From contig OZ025673.1 of assembly GCA_964019335.1 (NCBI GenBank), positions 558,001 to 622,000 of the forward strand: a stretch of DNA of 64,000 nt, read 5' to 3'. Under the pieces are notes generated by a model, which was not told where the DNA came from, did not search any database, and saw only the letters and a list, made by a program, of their open reading frames with translations. This document shows, one piece after another, positions 1-10,580 of the stretch. The stretch's first letter is position 1; the number at the start of each line of letters is the position of its first letter. Made by a program: the position numbers and the translations under genes. The stretch is from Diplonema japonicum. Lineage: Eukaryota > Euglenozoa > Diplonemea > Diplonemida > Diplonemidae.

Positions 1-629
1 TTCAGCTCTGCAAGCTGGCGGGCATTGTCGGCCTCCTCGTCGGACTCCATGTCGGAGCCTTCTTCAAAGTCATCTCTGTTCCGTTTCAAGTTGATGCGCT
101 TCGGTGTCTTCTTTCCTGTGTCTGTCTTGTTGGACGCCAGGAAGTCTTCGTATGTCTCGCCTTCTTCTTCTTGCCCGCTTTCATCGTCAAGATCGCCGAA
201 GATGTTGTCCATTTTAGCAGAAATGGCGGCTTCGTTGATGTTCTCGTTGCCGATCAGCTTGTCGTAGGCAGCGAAGTCGTCTGATGAATAGTCTGTGCCG
301 TAGCCAGGGTCCTTTTCGTCTTGCTCTTCGCTGTCTCCTTCCTCTTCTTCTTCTTCGGGGTTTTCATCTTCTCTGTTGCCAAAGGCGTTTTCTGCGTTTA
401 CTACTTTCCCCTTATATGTGCCCTCTGTGAAGGCTCCTCCTAGATCACCCCTCAGTCTCATGCCCCCGCCTTTTTCCATACCCACGGAACTCAATAGCTC
501 GTCTTCCCACGCTGTGCCCTCCACCGCCTCTCCTTCGTCTTCAGCGTCTACTTCTTTTGGTGCCCTTGCGTCCAGCAGCTCTAGCATCTCGTCTGCGAAC
601 CCTTTTTTTTTTTTCATTTTTACCGGCAT
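1..629 (-). CDS. AATF/BFR2-like acidic nucleolar protein (N-terminal part)
   Basis: The start codon is at 629 and the reading frame runs off the left edge after 209 codons, so only the N-terminal part is present. The protein is strongly acidic, with several Glu/Asp runs. It has a conserved-looking segment around residues 50-75 (GMRLRGDLGG followed by GTYKGKVV), and later an ISDFEKF-like stretch, YDKLIGNENINEA. In AATF/BFR2 proteins, which act in 40S ribosomal subunit processing in the nucleolus, a similar order is seen: an acidic start, an xxLRxx element, a YxGK element and a later helical patch. The name is an inference from that layout; the diagnostic C-terminal domains lie outside the window. 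The start ATG is followed by a lysine-rich stretch of 12 A on the coding strand, which stays in frame. The next gene upstream, RRP5, also acts in ribosome biogenesis. Confidence 0.5.
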   Translation of the reverse strand, partial: MPVKMKKKKGFADEMLELLDARAPKEVDAEDEGEAVEGTAWEDELLSSVGMEKGGGMRLRGDLGGAFTEGTYKGKVVNAENAFGNREDENPEEEEEEGDSEEQDEKDPGYGTDYSSDDFAAYDKLIGNENINEAAISAKMDNIFGDLDDESGQEEEGETYEDFLASNKTDTGKKTPKRINLKRNRDDFEEGSDMESDEEADNARQLAEL

Positions 630-921
630 TTTTCTTTTTCTTTTTTGTTAAAGGGGTGTCTTGTATTATTATTTTTTTTTAATATAGTAGTGGTGAATTT
701 GTGGGGGGGAAATGAGTACAAAAAAAAAAGAAGAAAAAAATTGACAAATAAACTTTTTTTTTTCTGATTGAAAGGGTATAAAAAAAAAAGAGGGGACGTA
801 AAAAAAAAAAAAAAAAAAAGTAGAGGGGAGGGGATGAAGTGTGGGTGTGTATTGATAAAAAGAATGAATATTGGAGAGAAATGAAATAAAAAAGAAAAGA
901 AAGAAGCCCGATTTTTTTTTC

Positions 922-3361
922 TTACTCCTCGTCCGCCTCTCCCATTCGCGCGTTGACGAAGTCGATGGCTCGTTGCTTGACATACTCGACCCTGTCAGGA
1001 GAGCCCCGCTCCTTCTCAAAGGTCATGTAGCGAGTCATGAAATACTGCATTTTCTTGCTGGAGAGAGGCATCGAAGTCACACGGTCAAATACGTTTCTTA
1101 TCCTGTTTTTTTTTTTTTTTTTTTTTTTTTTTTTCTTCTTTTTTTTTTCCCCCTCCACACCTTGTAAGGTCGTCCAATTTCGGCAGCACCACCTGTTCCA
1201 TATCCAGATACACCGACCACAAATCCGTTCTCTTAGGGTACTTCACAAGCAGACCCTCAAAGATGGTCCTCCCCTTGTCGATGCTACCTTGCCGGTATTG
1301 CAAGCATCCCACCTGTTGGTTGTTTTTTTCTCTTTTTTTTTTTCTGTTCTTTATTATACCTTGAGCAAGAAATCGACCTGTTGCTTCTGCGTGATCGATG
1401 GGTTGTTGAGGAGCCTCTTCTGCAGCTTATTGATGTCATCCTGCTGCCCCCTGCCAAGCAGGTACGAGGCATAGTCCACCCAGGGTTTAATCTGTATTTT
1501 TTTCCCCCAAAAAATTATATATTCATAGACATACCGAGTTGTGCCCGAACTTCTTCAAGATGCTTTGGTATGTTTTATCGACCAAGACGTGGTGGTTGGC
1601 GGCCTTACCGATTTCAACGAGTGCGTTGTATGACTTGAGGGGGTCGTCGGAGTGCTGCACGAAGCGCATGAAGACTGCGTGGAGGGACTCGGGTGTTCCG
1701 TACCCGTTCTCAAGATTGAGGTATGCCACCCACACGTTGAAAAGCTCGTCGCTCTCACGGTAGTTGATGGTCTTCAGGGCTCGCTCTGCCACCAGCCTTG
1801 CCTGCTCGTACTCTCGCTGTGCCACGTGGTAGGCCATGTATTGGCACCACACATAACTCGAGTGCGGGGAGCCCATCACCAGCCGCTCGAAGTCCTCCTT
1901 CGTCTTAGGCGTCTCGTCGTTCAGCCTGCTCCTCTCCACTTCGTCGATTAACAGCTCGTTCTCTTCGTCCTTCTTCTTCCTCTTCTTTTTCTTGTTTTCC
2001 ACGTTCTCCTCCTCCGCACCCTCCGGCTCCCTGAACGAGAACCCCACCTCAATACCCGTTATCTTCTTCGGTGCTGGTGCCGGTGTCGCTTTCTCCTCTA
2101 CCTTCTCCACGACCTTGTCTTCCGCTTCTGTTTTCTTCTCCGTTGTTTTTTCGCTTGTCGCTTCCTTCCTCTCGACCACCTCCACACCTGCGTCTGCCAG
2201 CGACAACACCATGAAGGGCTCGTGGCACACCCAGGGGTCCTGGGGTACTTTGTTGGGCGCTTCTTCCTTCTTCTTCGGTGCCGGAGCGTCGTCATCCTGC
2301 ATGGTCCTCCCCTTCAACTCCCATCGCTGTGCCTTGCCCCTCACAGGCTTGGCTTGCGGTTTGATGCGTACGTACTCTACAATTGCGGTCAGTCTGTCGC
2401 CAGTTTTGATTTTCTGTGTAGTGATGTGCATTGTTCCTTGTGATGCATACCGCAGCACGGGGGTCATCGTGGAGGCTGAGGTACCCGATGACGCCTGCGT
2501 AGGGTTTGGAGAAGATGATGGCGTAGTCCTTCTTGCGGAGGATGACCTGGACGGGGATGGGTTTGCTGATCTTTTTTTTAAGCGACTTGTAGTGCGCAAG
2601 GGCAAGCTTTTTGTCGGTGGCTGCGATGCTGTTGGCGACGAGGCCGTTGCACGCAATGTCGACGAAGCCCGAGGCAGGGTCGTAGTCAAGCACACGGCAG
2701 CGTATGCACTCCGGGCGGAGCTTCTTGGCGTTGTAGTCGGTGGCGATGGAGCTGGGCGTGCCTGGGGTGGACGAGATGCCTGGCGACGGGGGGATCACGT
2801 CGTGGTTGTCGGGGAGCTCCGCGTTGAGCCCCACAGCGACACCCACAAGGTTGCGGTGCTTGAAGTTCCATGGGTTGGAGAGGTTCACAATAAGCCCATC
2901 GTTGGTACGGTGCTGAACGGTACCCTCGAGCAGGGTGCCTGTTGAGAGGCCCGCAAAGGCTGTCAGCTGCCCTATCCTGTCACGGTCATACAGAGTGCGA
3001 AGCATGCTCTTGCATGGTGCGCTAAGGTCGTCCCAGCTTTCCTTCATCGCTGCACAAACCTTTTCACCCTTCCCGGTAAGAACCAGCTGTTGTGCGCTCT
3101 GTCCTTCTTCCTTGACCGCTACCTTCACAATGCGTGGTCTCTTGTCAGGTTCACCAGGTGCTGGCGCGGTGCTTGGTTTAATAGTGGCAAGTTTTTGTGC
3201 CAACACCATTTTCATATCCTTCGTCTCCACCATCTCTGAGATGGGAAGGAACCCCTCCACACCGGAGCCCATGTCGGCGATGATTGCGTAGGCGGCTCCC
3301 TTTTTGCATAATACTCGTGCGATGGGCAGTGATGGGATCATGCTCTGTGGGTGGTGTGTGT

Positions 3362-3394
<33 letters not shown>

Positions 3395-3535
3395 CTGGTA
3401 TACTTTTTTCATGATCTTTTCCTTCTGGTTTTCCACCTCGTCGTCGCTGGAGCCCTCGTCACTTTCTTCTTTCCATTCTGCAAGCTTGTTCGCTGCGGCA
3501 TCCAATTTTCTTTTATTGCTTCGTTGTTTTTTCAT
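922..3535 (-). CDS. RRP5: RRP5/PDCD11-like rRNA biogenesis protein, short form
   Basis: Six exons: 3404-3535, 2451-3344, 1535-2413, 1360-1491, 1161-1312 and 922-1102, joined in frame to 789 residues. Rrp5 is an SSU processome component needed for pre-rRNA cleavage. Three S1-like modules can be seen at about residues 49-130, 175-270 and 300-370. They are followed by a charged linker and then HAT/TPR-like helices to the end. The last exon matches the family C terminus closely (RNVFDRVTS, MPLSSKKMQYFMTRYMTFEK). Introns are 59, 37, 43, 47 and 58 nt. The start at 3535 follows a long pyrimidine-rich stretch (about 3600-3640 on the coding strand) and an AG. Usual family length is about 1700-1870 residues with up to 12 S1 domains, so this copy lacks most of the N-terminal S1 array. 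Confidence 0.9.
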
Positions 3536-3930
3536 GGTCGCGCGTCAGACCACCCCCCCCTCTAGATGCGTGTTGTGTGGTAGAGAACTCAAAACAGGCA
3601 GACGAGAAAAAAAAGGGGAGGGGAGAAGGGAAAGGAACAACCATACATAGCGAGTCATAACGGTTCAACGACTTTGTTTCATTTCCCTTTTGGTGAAATG
3701 CTGGGCAGCAGATTTCTTTATTTCTCTCTTTTTTTTTTTTTCCTTTTTGGAATTCCCGTGACACCCAGCGTTTTTTTTTTTTTTTTTTGTATGGAAAAAA
3801 AAAAAGAGGGAATTATAAAAAAAAGGGGGTTTCTATTAAAAAAAAATACTACCGGTCTATGTTTCATAAGGGGGGGGGACAAAAAAAAGGAATAGGAATG
3901 TTAGTTTTTTATTTTCTTTTATTTTTATAT
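3536..3930. other. Intergenic region between channel gene and RRP5
   Basis: No gene seen. Homopolymer runs (T at 3730-3790, A at 3793-3850) fill most of it. The coding (minus) strand has a pyrimidine-rich run at about 3603-3640 followed by AG, a candidate trans-splice acceptor for RRP5. The remainder is the 3' flank of the channel gene's upstream neighbour, without recognisable signals. Confidence 0.5.
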
Positions 3931-6900
3931 TTATTTTTTGTTTCCTTCTCTCTTCCCACGAGGGGTTTTAAGACCACCAAGAGCAGCGGTTACTTTGTTG
4001 GCTTTCGCTTTTTCTTTGTGGATGATCGCTGTTTCTTGGCGCCGTTTCCACCTGTGGAAGAGGCATTCAATTCGACGTGCCGCGACTATGTCCTCTAGAG
4101 TGAAGAGGGAGGGATCCACAAGGGAGCTAAACGGACCGGAACTCACATCTTTTTTTCGGATGCCAACAGCTTTCATAGCCAAGGCAAAGACGCAATCATC
4201 GAAACTAACCTCTCTGTCCAGTGTGACAGGGATCGGGAGGAACCTTATGTTGCGTAATAGGTTCAACCAAGCTTTGTCTCCGCCCACTTCCCCTTGCCAC
4301 AAAGGGTCCGGAAGCTTCTGCAAAATCTCTAAAAATTCATCCACAGAAACCCTTCTCGTCAATGATGGATCGACGTCAGTCCACAGGTTCCTAAATAACT
4401 TGAATGCCCCGAAGAACTCGTCGTGCGCCATCCCGTACAACTCCCGCCGTGTTTCTATAAAGCTTTCCAGCACCACGTATATGAACAGGTTCAGGAAGAT
4501 GAACGACCCCACCATCATAGCAGAGCTGAAGTACAGCACGCTTCCCGCTCTGTTCCCACAGTTCCCCGCCTCTTCTTCACAGTGCGGCGGCCGGATGCTC
4601 GTCCCTTCCATGAGATCTGTCCATGTCTCGGTCGTGGCGATTTGATACAGAATCAGTATTGCAGACGGCAGCGTCTTAAAGGACTCATGCCTTGTCAGCA
4701 GCGGATTCGGTTTAATATCTTTGAACATCTGTTTTTTGTTTTTTTTTTTTGTTTTGTTTTGTTTTTTATTGCTAACATACCGAGACGCCGACGATCCCCC
4801 AGTTGAAGAATATGTACAAGAGAAGCAGTGACACATTGAGCAGTGCGGGCAGCGACCTGTACAGAGTGTCGACTAGCTGTTTGAGACGGTCGGCCTTGCG
4901 TAGCAAACGAAGGCCTCTGATCACCCTTGCAACCCTCAACACCGTTGTGTTCAGCGATAGGATCAGCCCTGCCACGGACATTGTGATGCAGAATAGATCG
5001 AACCTGTTCCAAGGGTCGCGCATGTACCCTTTGAACCCAAGTGCCGCCCACCTTATAAGCGCTTCAATGATGAAGATGATGATGAAGATTATGTTGGCGA
5101 TGTGCAGGATGTTCTCCTGACGGGGGCTCATCTGGTAGGCGGTGGTGGCGAGCATGATACAGTTCAGCCCGATGAGCGTGTAGATTATGATGTCGAACTT
5201 CTGATTCTCGTTTATCAAGTAGCACTTGATGCGCACGCCGTTCCACTCGTGTTTCATAGGGACCTTGGGCCGCCACTCCAGGTCGTAGGTTGTGATGAGC
5301 CTCCGCATGCGTGACCACATTCGCTGCTTTACAGTCATCAGAGCTGATTCCTTGTGTTGAGAGTCATGGAAGGCGTTCACCAGCGTGCCCACAAACAGCG
5401 CCACTAGATAAAAGTGCGCGATTATTATATAAGACACGAAATACAAAGACCGCCATGGGTTTGCGTTCCGCACCGGTCCCTTCTCGCTTCCTGCGTCGAT
5501 CACTCTCCACATGAGGTCGGACCATCCCTCCAGCGAGGCCAGCTCCAAGAGCGTCAGAACTGTTTCCCAAATGTTGTCGAAGCTCAACCGATAGGTACTC
5601 CACTCCCTTGCTGTGGTCTGCGTCGCGGTGGCGCTGAACATATCGCCCACCTGCTTCTGGTAGACCCCCACGCAATCAGCCTCGTACAGGGCAGTCACGT
5701 CGTTGCACCCTTGCAAATGCCCTTTGAACACGCTCACACCAATCACACTGAAAATCACCCACACGAGGACGTACACCAATCCAACCTTCAGGACATCTGG
5801 AAGCACTTTCAGCAACATCTCGCACACCACTCTAACCTCCGATAGCCGCACCAGCAGCCTGATAGTCCGAGCGCCCCTCAGTTGCGTCCCCACCCCAAGC
5901 TTTGTGAGCTCGATGATCTGAGCCACAGCCACTACAGCATCTACCTTGTTCCACGTGGACTTGAAGTAGGCATTTGGTGCTTTGTAAAGACCCAAGGCGA
6001 TGATCTTGGCCACCATTTCTGATAGGTACAGCACAACAAAAATGATGTTTGCGGTGTTCAGCAGCTTCCTGCCGCCAGGACGTTCGTCAGCGTAGTAGTC
6101 GTCCAACGCAAGGAAGATGGCGTTCACAAAGATTACAAGAAGCATGAAGTCATCGAACCATCGGTGCAGCACGACAGCTGAGATCGCACGTCGCACCTTC
6201 GACTGCTTGGAGAAGAAGCCCAAAGACCGCCCTGCCGTCAGCTGCTTGGTAGTCATGATGTTGTCCCTATTCTTTCTGACTTCTGACCCGTCGCTGCTAC
6301 CACCAAAGCGCATTGACCGTAGCCGCATGGACTTTGAATCATTGAACGAGGCTGTGGTGGAGTTGTCGCTCCGCATGTGACGTGTTTGGGTGACCGCCAT
6401 TGCACCCCCTCCTAACCCTTTGTTGTCAGCGTCAAGGCTTGCGTCGCAACTCTTTGCGGGCTCTACGATCTTCACTTTCTTTGGGAACACAGCGTCTAGG
6501 GGGTTCACGGGCTCGTCTGTCTTCGGCTGCGGTGTTCTCACCAACGTGCCGTCCATCGCAAGCCACTCGAGTAGCACTTCCTTCGCTGCAGGGTCACTCC
6601 AGACTTGTTCCAATTTGCGTTTTCCTTTATCTGATAACGCGCACCACAACAGCGTTATCCCGCCAAGGTCAGGAAGAGTGAAGATGGTGTGGAGGGGCAG
6701 GTCTTGGATCTGCTTCGCGACGTAGTTCAAGGAGTGCTGGATGAGAGGATTCCCGACATTCATGGCAAGCCGAATGTAGCTGGGGTCTATTCCGATGGAC
6801 ACTTCTCCTGTGTCTCGGTACACGACGGTGTAGGAGCCGTCCTCACGCCGCCCGATGACTGTGCCGTTGTACCACTCTCCACACCACCACACCTCCACAG

Positions 6901-9562
6901 CTGCCTTGGGTTCGATGTCCGCAACAGAGTGGTCCTCAGCTGTCAACTCGGAAATCGGGTTTGACCATTTCTTCATCCCCGTTACCTTGTTGATCCAGAA
7001 GGGTCGCGCGTGCTTCAAAGATATCTCGGCAGTCCAGTTGCCCAAGACTTCCTTCGCAGTCACTTCCTGCCGTGCCTTGCGGTGGGCGGCCATTGCAGTC
7101 CCCGCAGCGAGCAACGTAATCTTCCATTTAGTATTTTTTTGCTTCTCTGTCTCGTTCTCCTTTAGTATAGCCTCTGAGAGGCTATTCGGAGCCATCGAGA
7201 GCCCGAGGTCGTCAATCTCACGCATGGCCTCAAGCTGCTGTGCTTTTTTCTTCCTCCTGACCTCATCAGTCATTCTATCTATGAGGATGACAGGGAACAT
7301 AGACATCGCGATCACAGTCCCGAAGAAGAAGAAAGCCACGAAGTACAGGAAGGACCATGGGGACGCTGCCTCCATGCCAGTTTTCGTGATGCGCGTCCAC
7401 CCGTCACCCGTGAGCATGATGAACACGGTGAGAAATGCTTCCCACAGACTGTTGAAGTTCTCCCTGTACCCCGGTGGGTATTTTCCCTCAAAGAGACTCA
7501 GCCCCAACAAGCTAAACATAAAGACCAAAAGCACTTCCAAAAACAGGAGGGTGCCAATTTCAGGAAGCGACGCCCCAACGGCGCTAAGAAGGTGCTTCTG
7601 CGAATCGCTCATGTAGCCGATGAGCCTCAAGACGCGGAACGCTCGCAGCGCAGTGATGCCAGTCGACGTGACAAACAGGTCAGGAATGCTGATCGTGAGC
7701 ACCACGAAGTCCAAGACGTTGAGCCTGTCTGCAATGTAGCCCTTCAGGCCTAAACCGACGATCTTGAGCACCACCTCAACGATGAAGATGCCTGTGGCCG
7801 CATAGCTAATGGCGTCGAGTGCTTGTGAGTGCTCTGCGGTGATGCCATGGTAGTCGGTCGCCATTGCAATCACACTCACGACAGTTACACCGAGCATGAA
7901 GTGCCCGAACCAGGGGTTTGTAACTAACAAGTAAATCGTACTAGGGGGTTCCTTCGATTCCGAGTACCAAGAGAGGTCCGACGTGTCCGTCGCCAAGCTG
8001 CTCTCCTCGTCGATCGGCAGACGTGGCGCAGGGATCACTGCATGTGGGCACGCCAACGCCAACAGCATGTGCAGCACATCTAGCCCCAACAGGTTGTCTA
8101 CACGCAACGTGTTAGGTATATACCGCTCCTCTATCTCCCTTGCGCCACCTGGCAGGTGCTCGGCCGTCATTATCTCTTGTAATTGCGTCACCTTGTGGTC
8201 CCATCTCTCCATTTCGGCCTGCATCTCTACTTCCGCTTTCACATCTTTCAAGTAGTCCTCCTGGTACTTGTGAACACCGAAATACTTCTGCACAGCATCT
8301 TCCGCTCTCAACGCAGGTGCTCCAATGTTTGCTTGTGGCTTCTTCGTGAAATTCAACTTGTGCTTGTAAGTCGAGAACTTCGGTGTGCAGTACGCGTAGA
8401 CACCTTGGGACATGGGCGAGATGCCTATCTTGGCGGGGTGCACCACTACATGTGTGATGCTTGTCCTGCGGCGGGTGTCTGCGTAGGAAACGTACAGCAC
8501 AGCGACGACCATGTGGAGGAGGAAGTACCCGCCGATGAGAGTGAGCGACACAAAGTACAACCAGGCCCACGTGTTGCTAGCGTCCTGCACAACGAACATC
8601 TCGTCTGGCCAGTCGTCGAGGGTCACGACAGTAATGACCTGGAAGAGCGCCATTGCAATGTTGTCGAAGTTGGTGATGGTGTTCTCAAAGATGGTAGTGT
8701 GGATCTGGCATTCCACAGCATACCCCGTGAGAGACCCGCATGTCCGGCCCTCACCGCAAGGGTCCGTCTCGTTGGCGACGAGGATGGGGAAGGGAATGGG
8801 GGAGGTGGTGCTGTATGCGTAGCAGCGCTGGTGGAGTTTGCCCTTCCAAAGCTGGACCCCTAGAATGGAGAACATGAAGATAATAAGGAAAAGAAGCAGA
8901 AGAACGTCTAAAAGCACGGGAAGGGACTCGGTGATGGCAGTGATAAGGACACGGAGGCCTTTCGCGCGGCGGAAAGCACGAAGGGGGCGAATGACCCGAA
9001 CTGTTCGGATGACAGAGAGAGTTCCTTCTTCCTTGAGGACCATGATGGCAAAGGAGGCGATCAGAATGAGGAAGTCGATCACGTTCCAAGGGTCACGGAG
9101 GTAGGACTTTCTGTGGAGAGCAAAGCCCCTCCCCATGATCTTGAGCGCAGCCTCAGCTGTGAAGATAGCAAGAAAGAGGAGTTCGGACCAGAACCGTATC
9201 CGGTTGGCCCACTCATAGTCCTTGAAAGAAGGGGTGTCTAGAACCTCCACTACACAATTGATGATGATGGTCACCAAGATAAAAGCATCGAAAGCAGGCC
9301 AATCTATGAGGGATATTACATTCTTTCGGAGCTTTCCACGGGAGCCGATCACCCACAACGGGCTCGCGTTGATATTATACACAGCCCTGTGCTCCCCAAG
9401 CACCCTCTTCGCCACTACCCTGTGGATGTCAACAATGGTGTACACATGCAGATACCACCTTTCGACTACCTTCGCTTCGTAATCTTCTTCTTGCGTGGCC
9501 AGCCATTCTTGAACTTTCAGCTTGTCTTTCAGAATTTCTGTTGACCCATCGGACGCACTCAT
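3931..9562 (-). CDS. Four-domain voltage-gated Ca2+-type channel with WW and Tudor-like linker
   Basis: Two exons (4781-9562 and 3931-4728, 52-nt intron) encode 1859 residues. Four six-helix repeats lie at about residues 88-360, 547-765, 1130-1420 and 1460-1690. Each has an S4 with regularly spaced Arg, for example RVIRPLRAFRR in repeat I and LRVARVIRGLRLLRK in repeat IV. The pore signatures are TLDDW (D316), TGDGW (D720), SLEGW (E1345) and TTETW (E1628), so the filter is D-D-E-E rather than the EEEE of most Cav channels. This acidic ring predicts divalent cation selectivity. The II-III linker holds a WW-like module (about 843-869, NWTAEIS...FWINKVTG..KWSNP) and a Tudor/SH3-like stretch (about 889-932, WYNGTVIGRREDGSYTVVY). 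The C-terminal tail has a helical, EF-hand-like region without clear Ca2+ loops. Flagellar Ca2+ channels of kinetoplastids share the four-repeat plan. Confidence 0.93.
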
Positions 9563-9955
9563 GTAACATGGGAAGGGGCAGCTAGGATGGGATGAGAGGT
9601 GAAAGTGTGTTATGAGGAAAATGGATTATTTTGGTATTCCTTCAACTTCTTTGTATTTATATATATTTTTTTTTGTTAACACCCAAAAGAAACACTACTT
9701 ATAAGAGGAGAAGATAAACGGATCCTAATGGGAAGAGGGACGTGGGAGAAGAAGAAAAAACGAAAGAAAGAAAAAAAAAAAAAAAAGAAAAGGAACAGAA
9801 ATCTAATGAAGGGTTCTATACAATTAAAAAAAAAAAAGAAGATAAAAGAAAAAAAAAAAAAAAGGGAAACCAAAAGTTTTTTTTTTCTTTTTCTTTTCAG
9901 TTCATCTGTTGAGACGCCTTTATAGGAGATGTGGGATAGTTTATTTTGCTTTATT
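9563..9955. other. Intergenic region between amastin-like gene and channel gene
   Basis: No gene seen. The minus strand is polypyrimidine-rich at about 9720-9900. Close to the channel start there is a pyrimidine-rich run with CTCTCATCCCATCCTAG, 20 bases upstream of the ATG, a strong candidate 3' splice acceptor for trans-splicing. Confidence 0.5.
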
Positions 9956-10483
9956 TTAGAGGGGGGAAGGGGGTTGCGAAGAGGAGTCTTGTTGCCGGCA
10001 TATGACACAAGAAGCAAGCTCGATGCACATGGAAGAGACGAAGAAGAAAACACCGTAGCCTACTGACGCACCTAAGGAGTCAGACATTCGTTGGGAGCAG
10101 AGCTTAGCACTGTAGACAGCAGCTAGAATAGTCCATGTGAGGAGGGTAAGGAGAGCGCTCACTGCGTGAATATACCTCAAAACACCGTCGAGAAAGGCGA
10201 AGGGGGAGTTCAAGGGAAGCGCCACATTAACTATGTGCACCACCATCGTGAATCCGATGAAGATGGCAGCCATCACCCCAAAGGCATCTGCTGCCTTTAT
10301 GTGATCAGCCCTCTCGTTGCAAGGATCATCCCTCGGATCACTCCCTAACTTCCCATTACACCTAAACATCCCGCACCCACCCACCGCCACACTGTAGTTT
10401 GACTCATCCGCCGCCAAGCTCACCACCACCAGCACCCAGCTCAGCACACCCAGGCCTGCAAGGAACGCGCTCTGTAGTGACAT
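9956..10483 (-). CDS. Amastin-like four-helix membrane protein
   Basis: Single exon, 175 residues. I chose the ATG at 10483 (MSLQSAFLAG) because the reading frame above it is a low-complexity pyrimidine tract that makes an unlikely polyproline stretch. Four hydrophobic segments are present (about residues 5-27, 70-94, 104-128 and 140-163). The loop between the first two contains GGCGMFRCNGK and a further Cys, followed by HIKAADAFGVMAAIF. Amastins and related tetraspan proteins have the same arrangement: four helices, a Cys-containing first loop and an RxxxAFxI-like entry into helix 2. A claudin/PMP22-type tetraspan is the alternative. It lies 97 bp downstream of kanadaptin in the direction of transcription. 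If the assignment is right, it would be a plasma-membrane protein of unknown function. Confidence 0.42.
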   Translation of the reverse strand: MSLQSAFLAGLGVLSWVLVVVSLAADESNYSVAVGGCGMFRCNGKLGSDPRDDPCNERADHIKAADAFGVMAAIFIGFTMVVHIVNVALPLNSPFAFLDGVLRYIHAVSALLTLLTWTILAAVYSAKLCSQRMSDSLGASVGYGVFFFVSSMCIELASCVICRQQDSSSQPPSPL

Positions 10484-10580
10484 GCGCCGTACTTTCCTTT
10501 TGTATAATACGTCATTAGAAAAGGGGGGTGGGGGGGGGGGAGAAAACTGAATTTTAAGGGCCCGGCCTTTATTTTTTTTT

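Noticed and set aside
1992-2945. Long plus-strand frame antisense to RRP5
   Set aside because: It mirrors the spliced RRP5 exons, which have clear family motifs, and has no start context or domain of its own.
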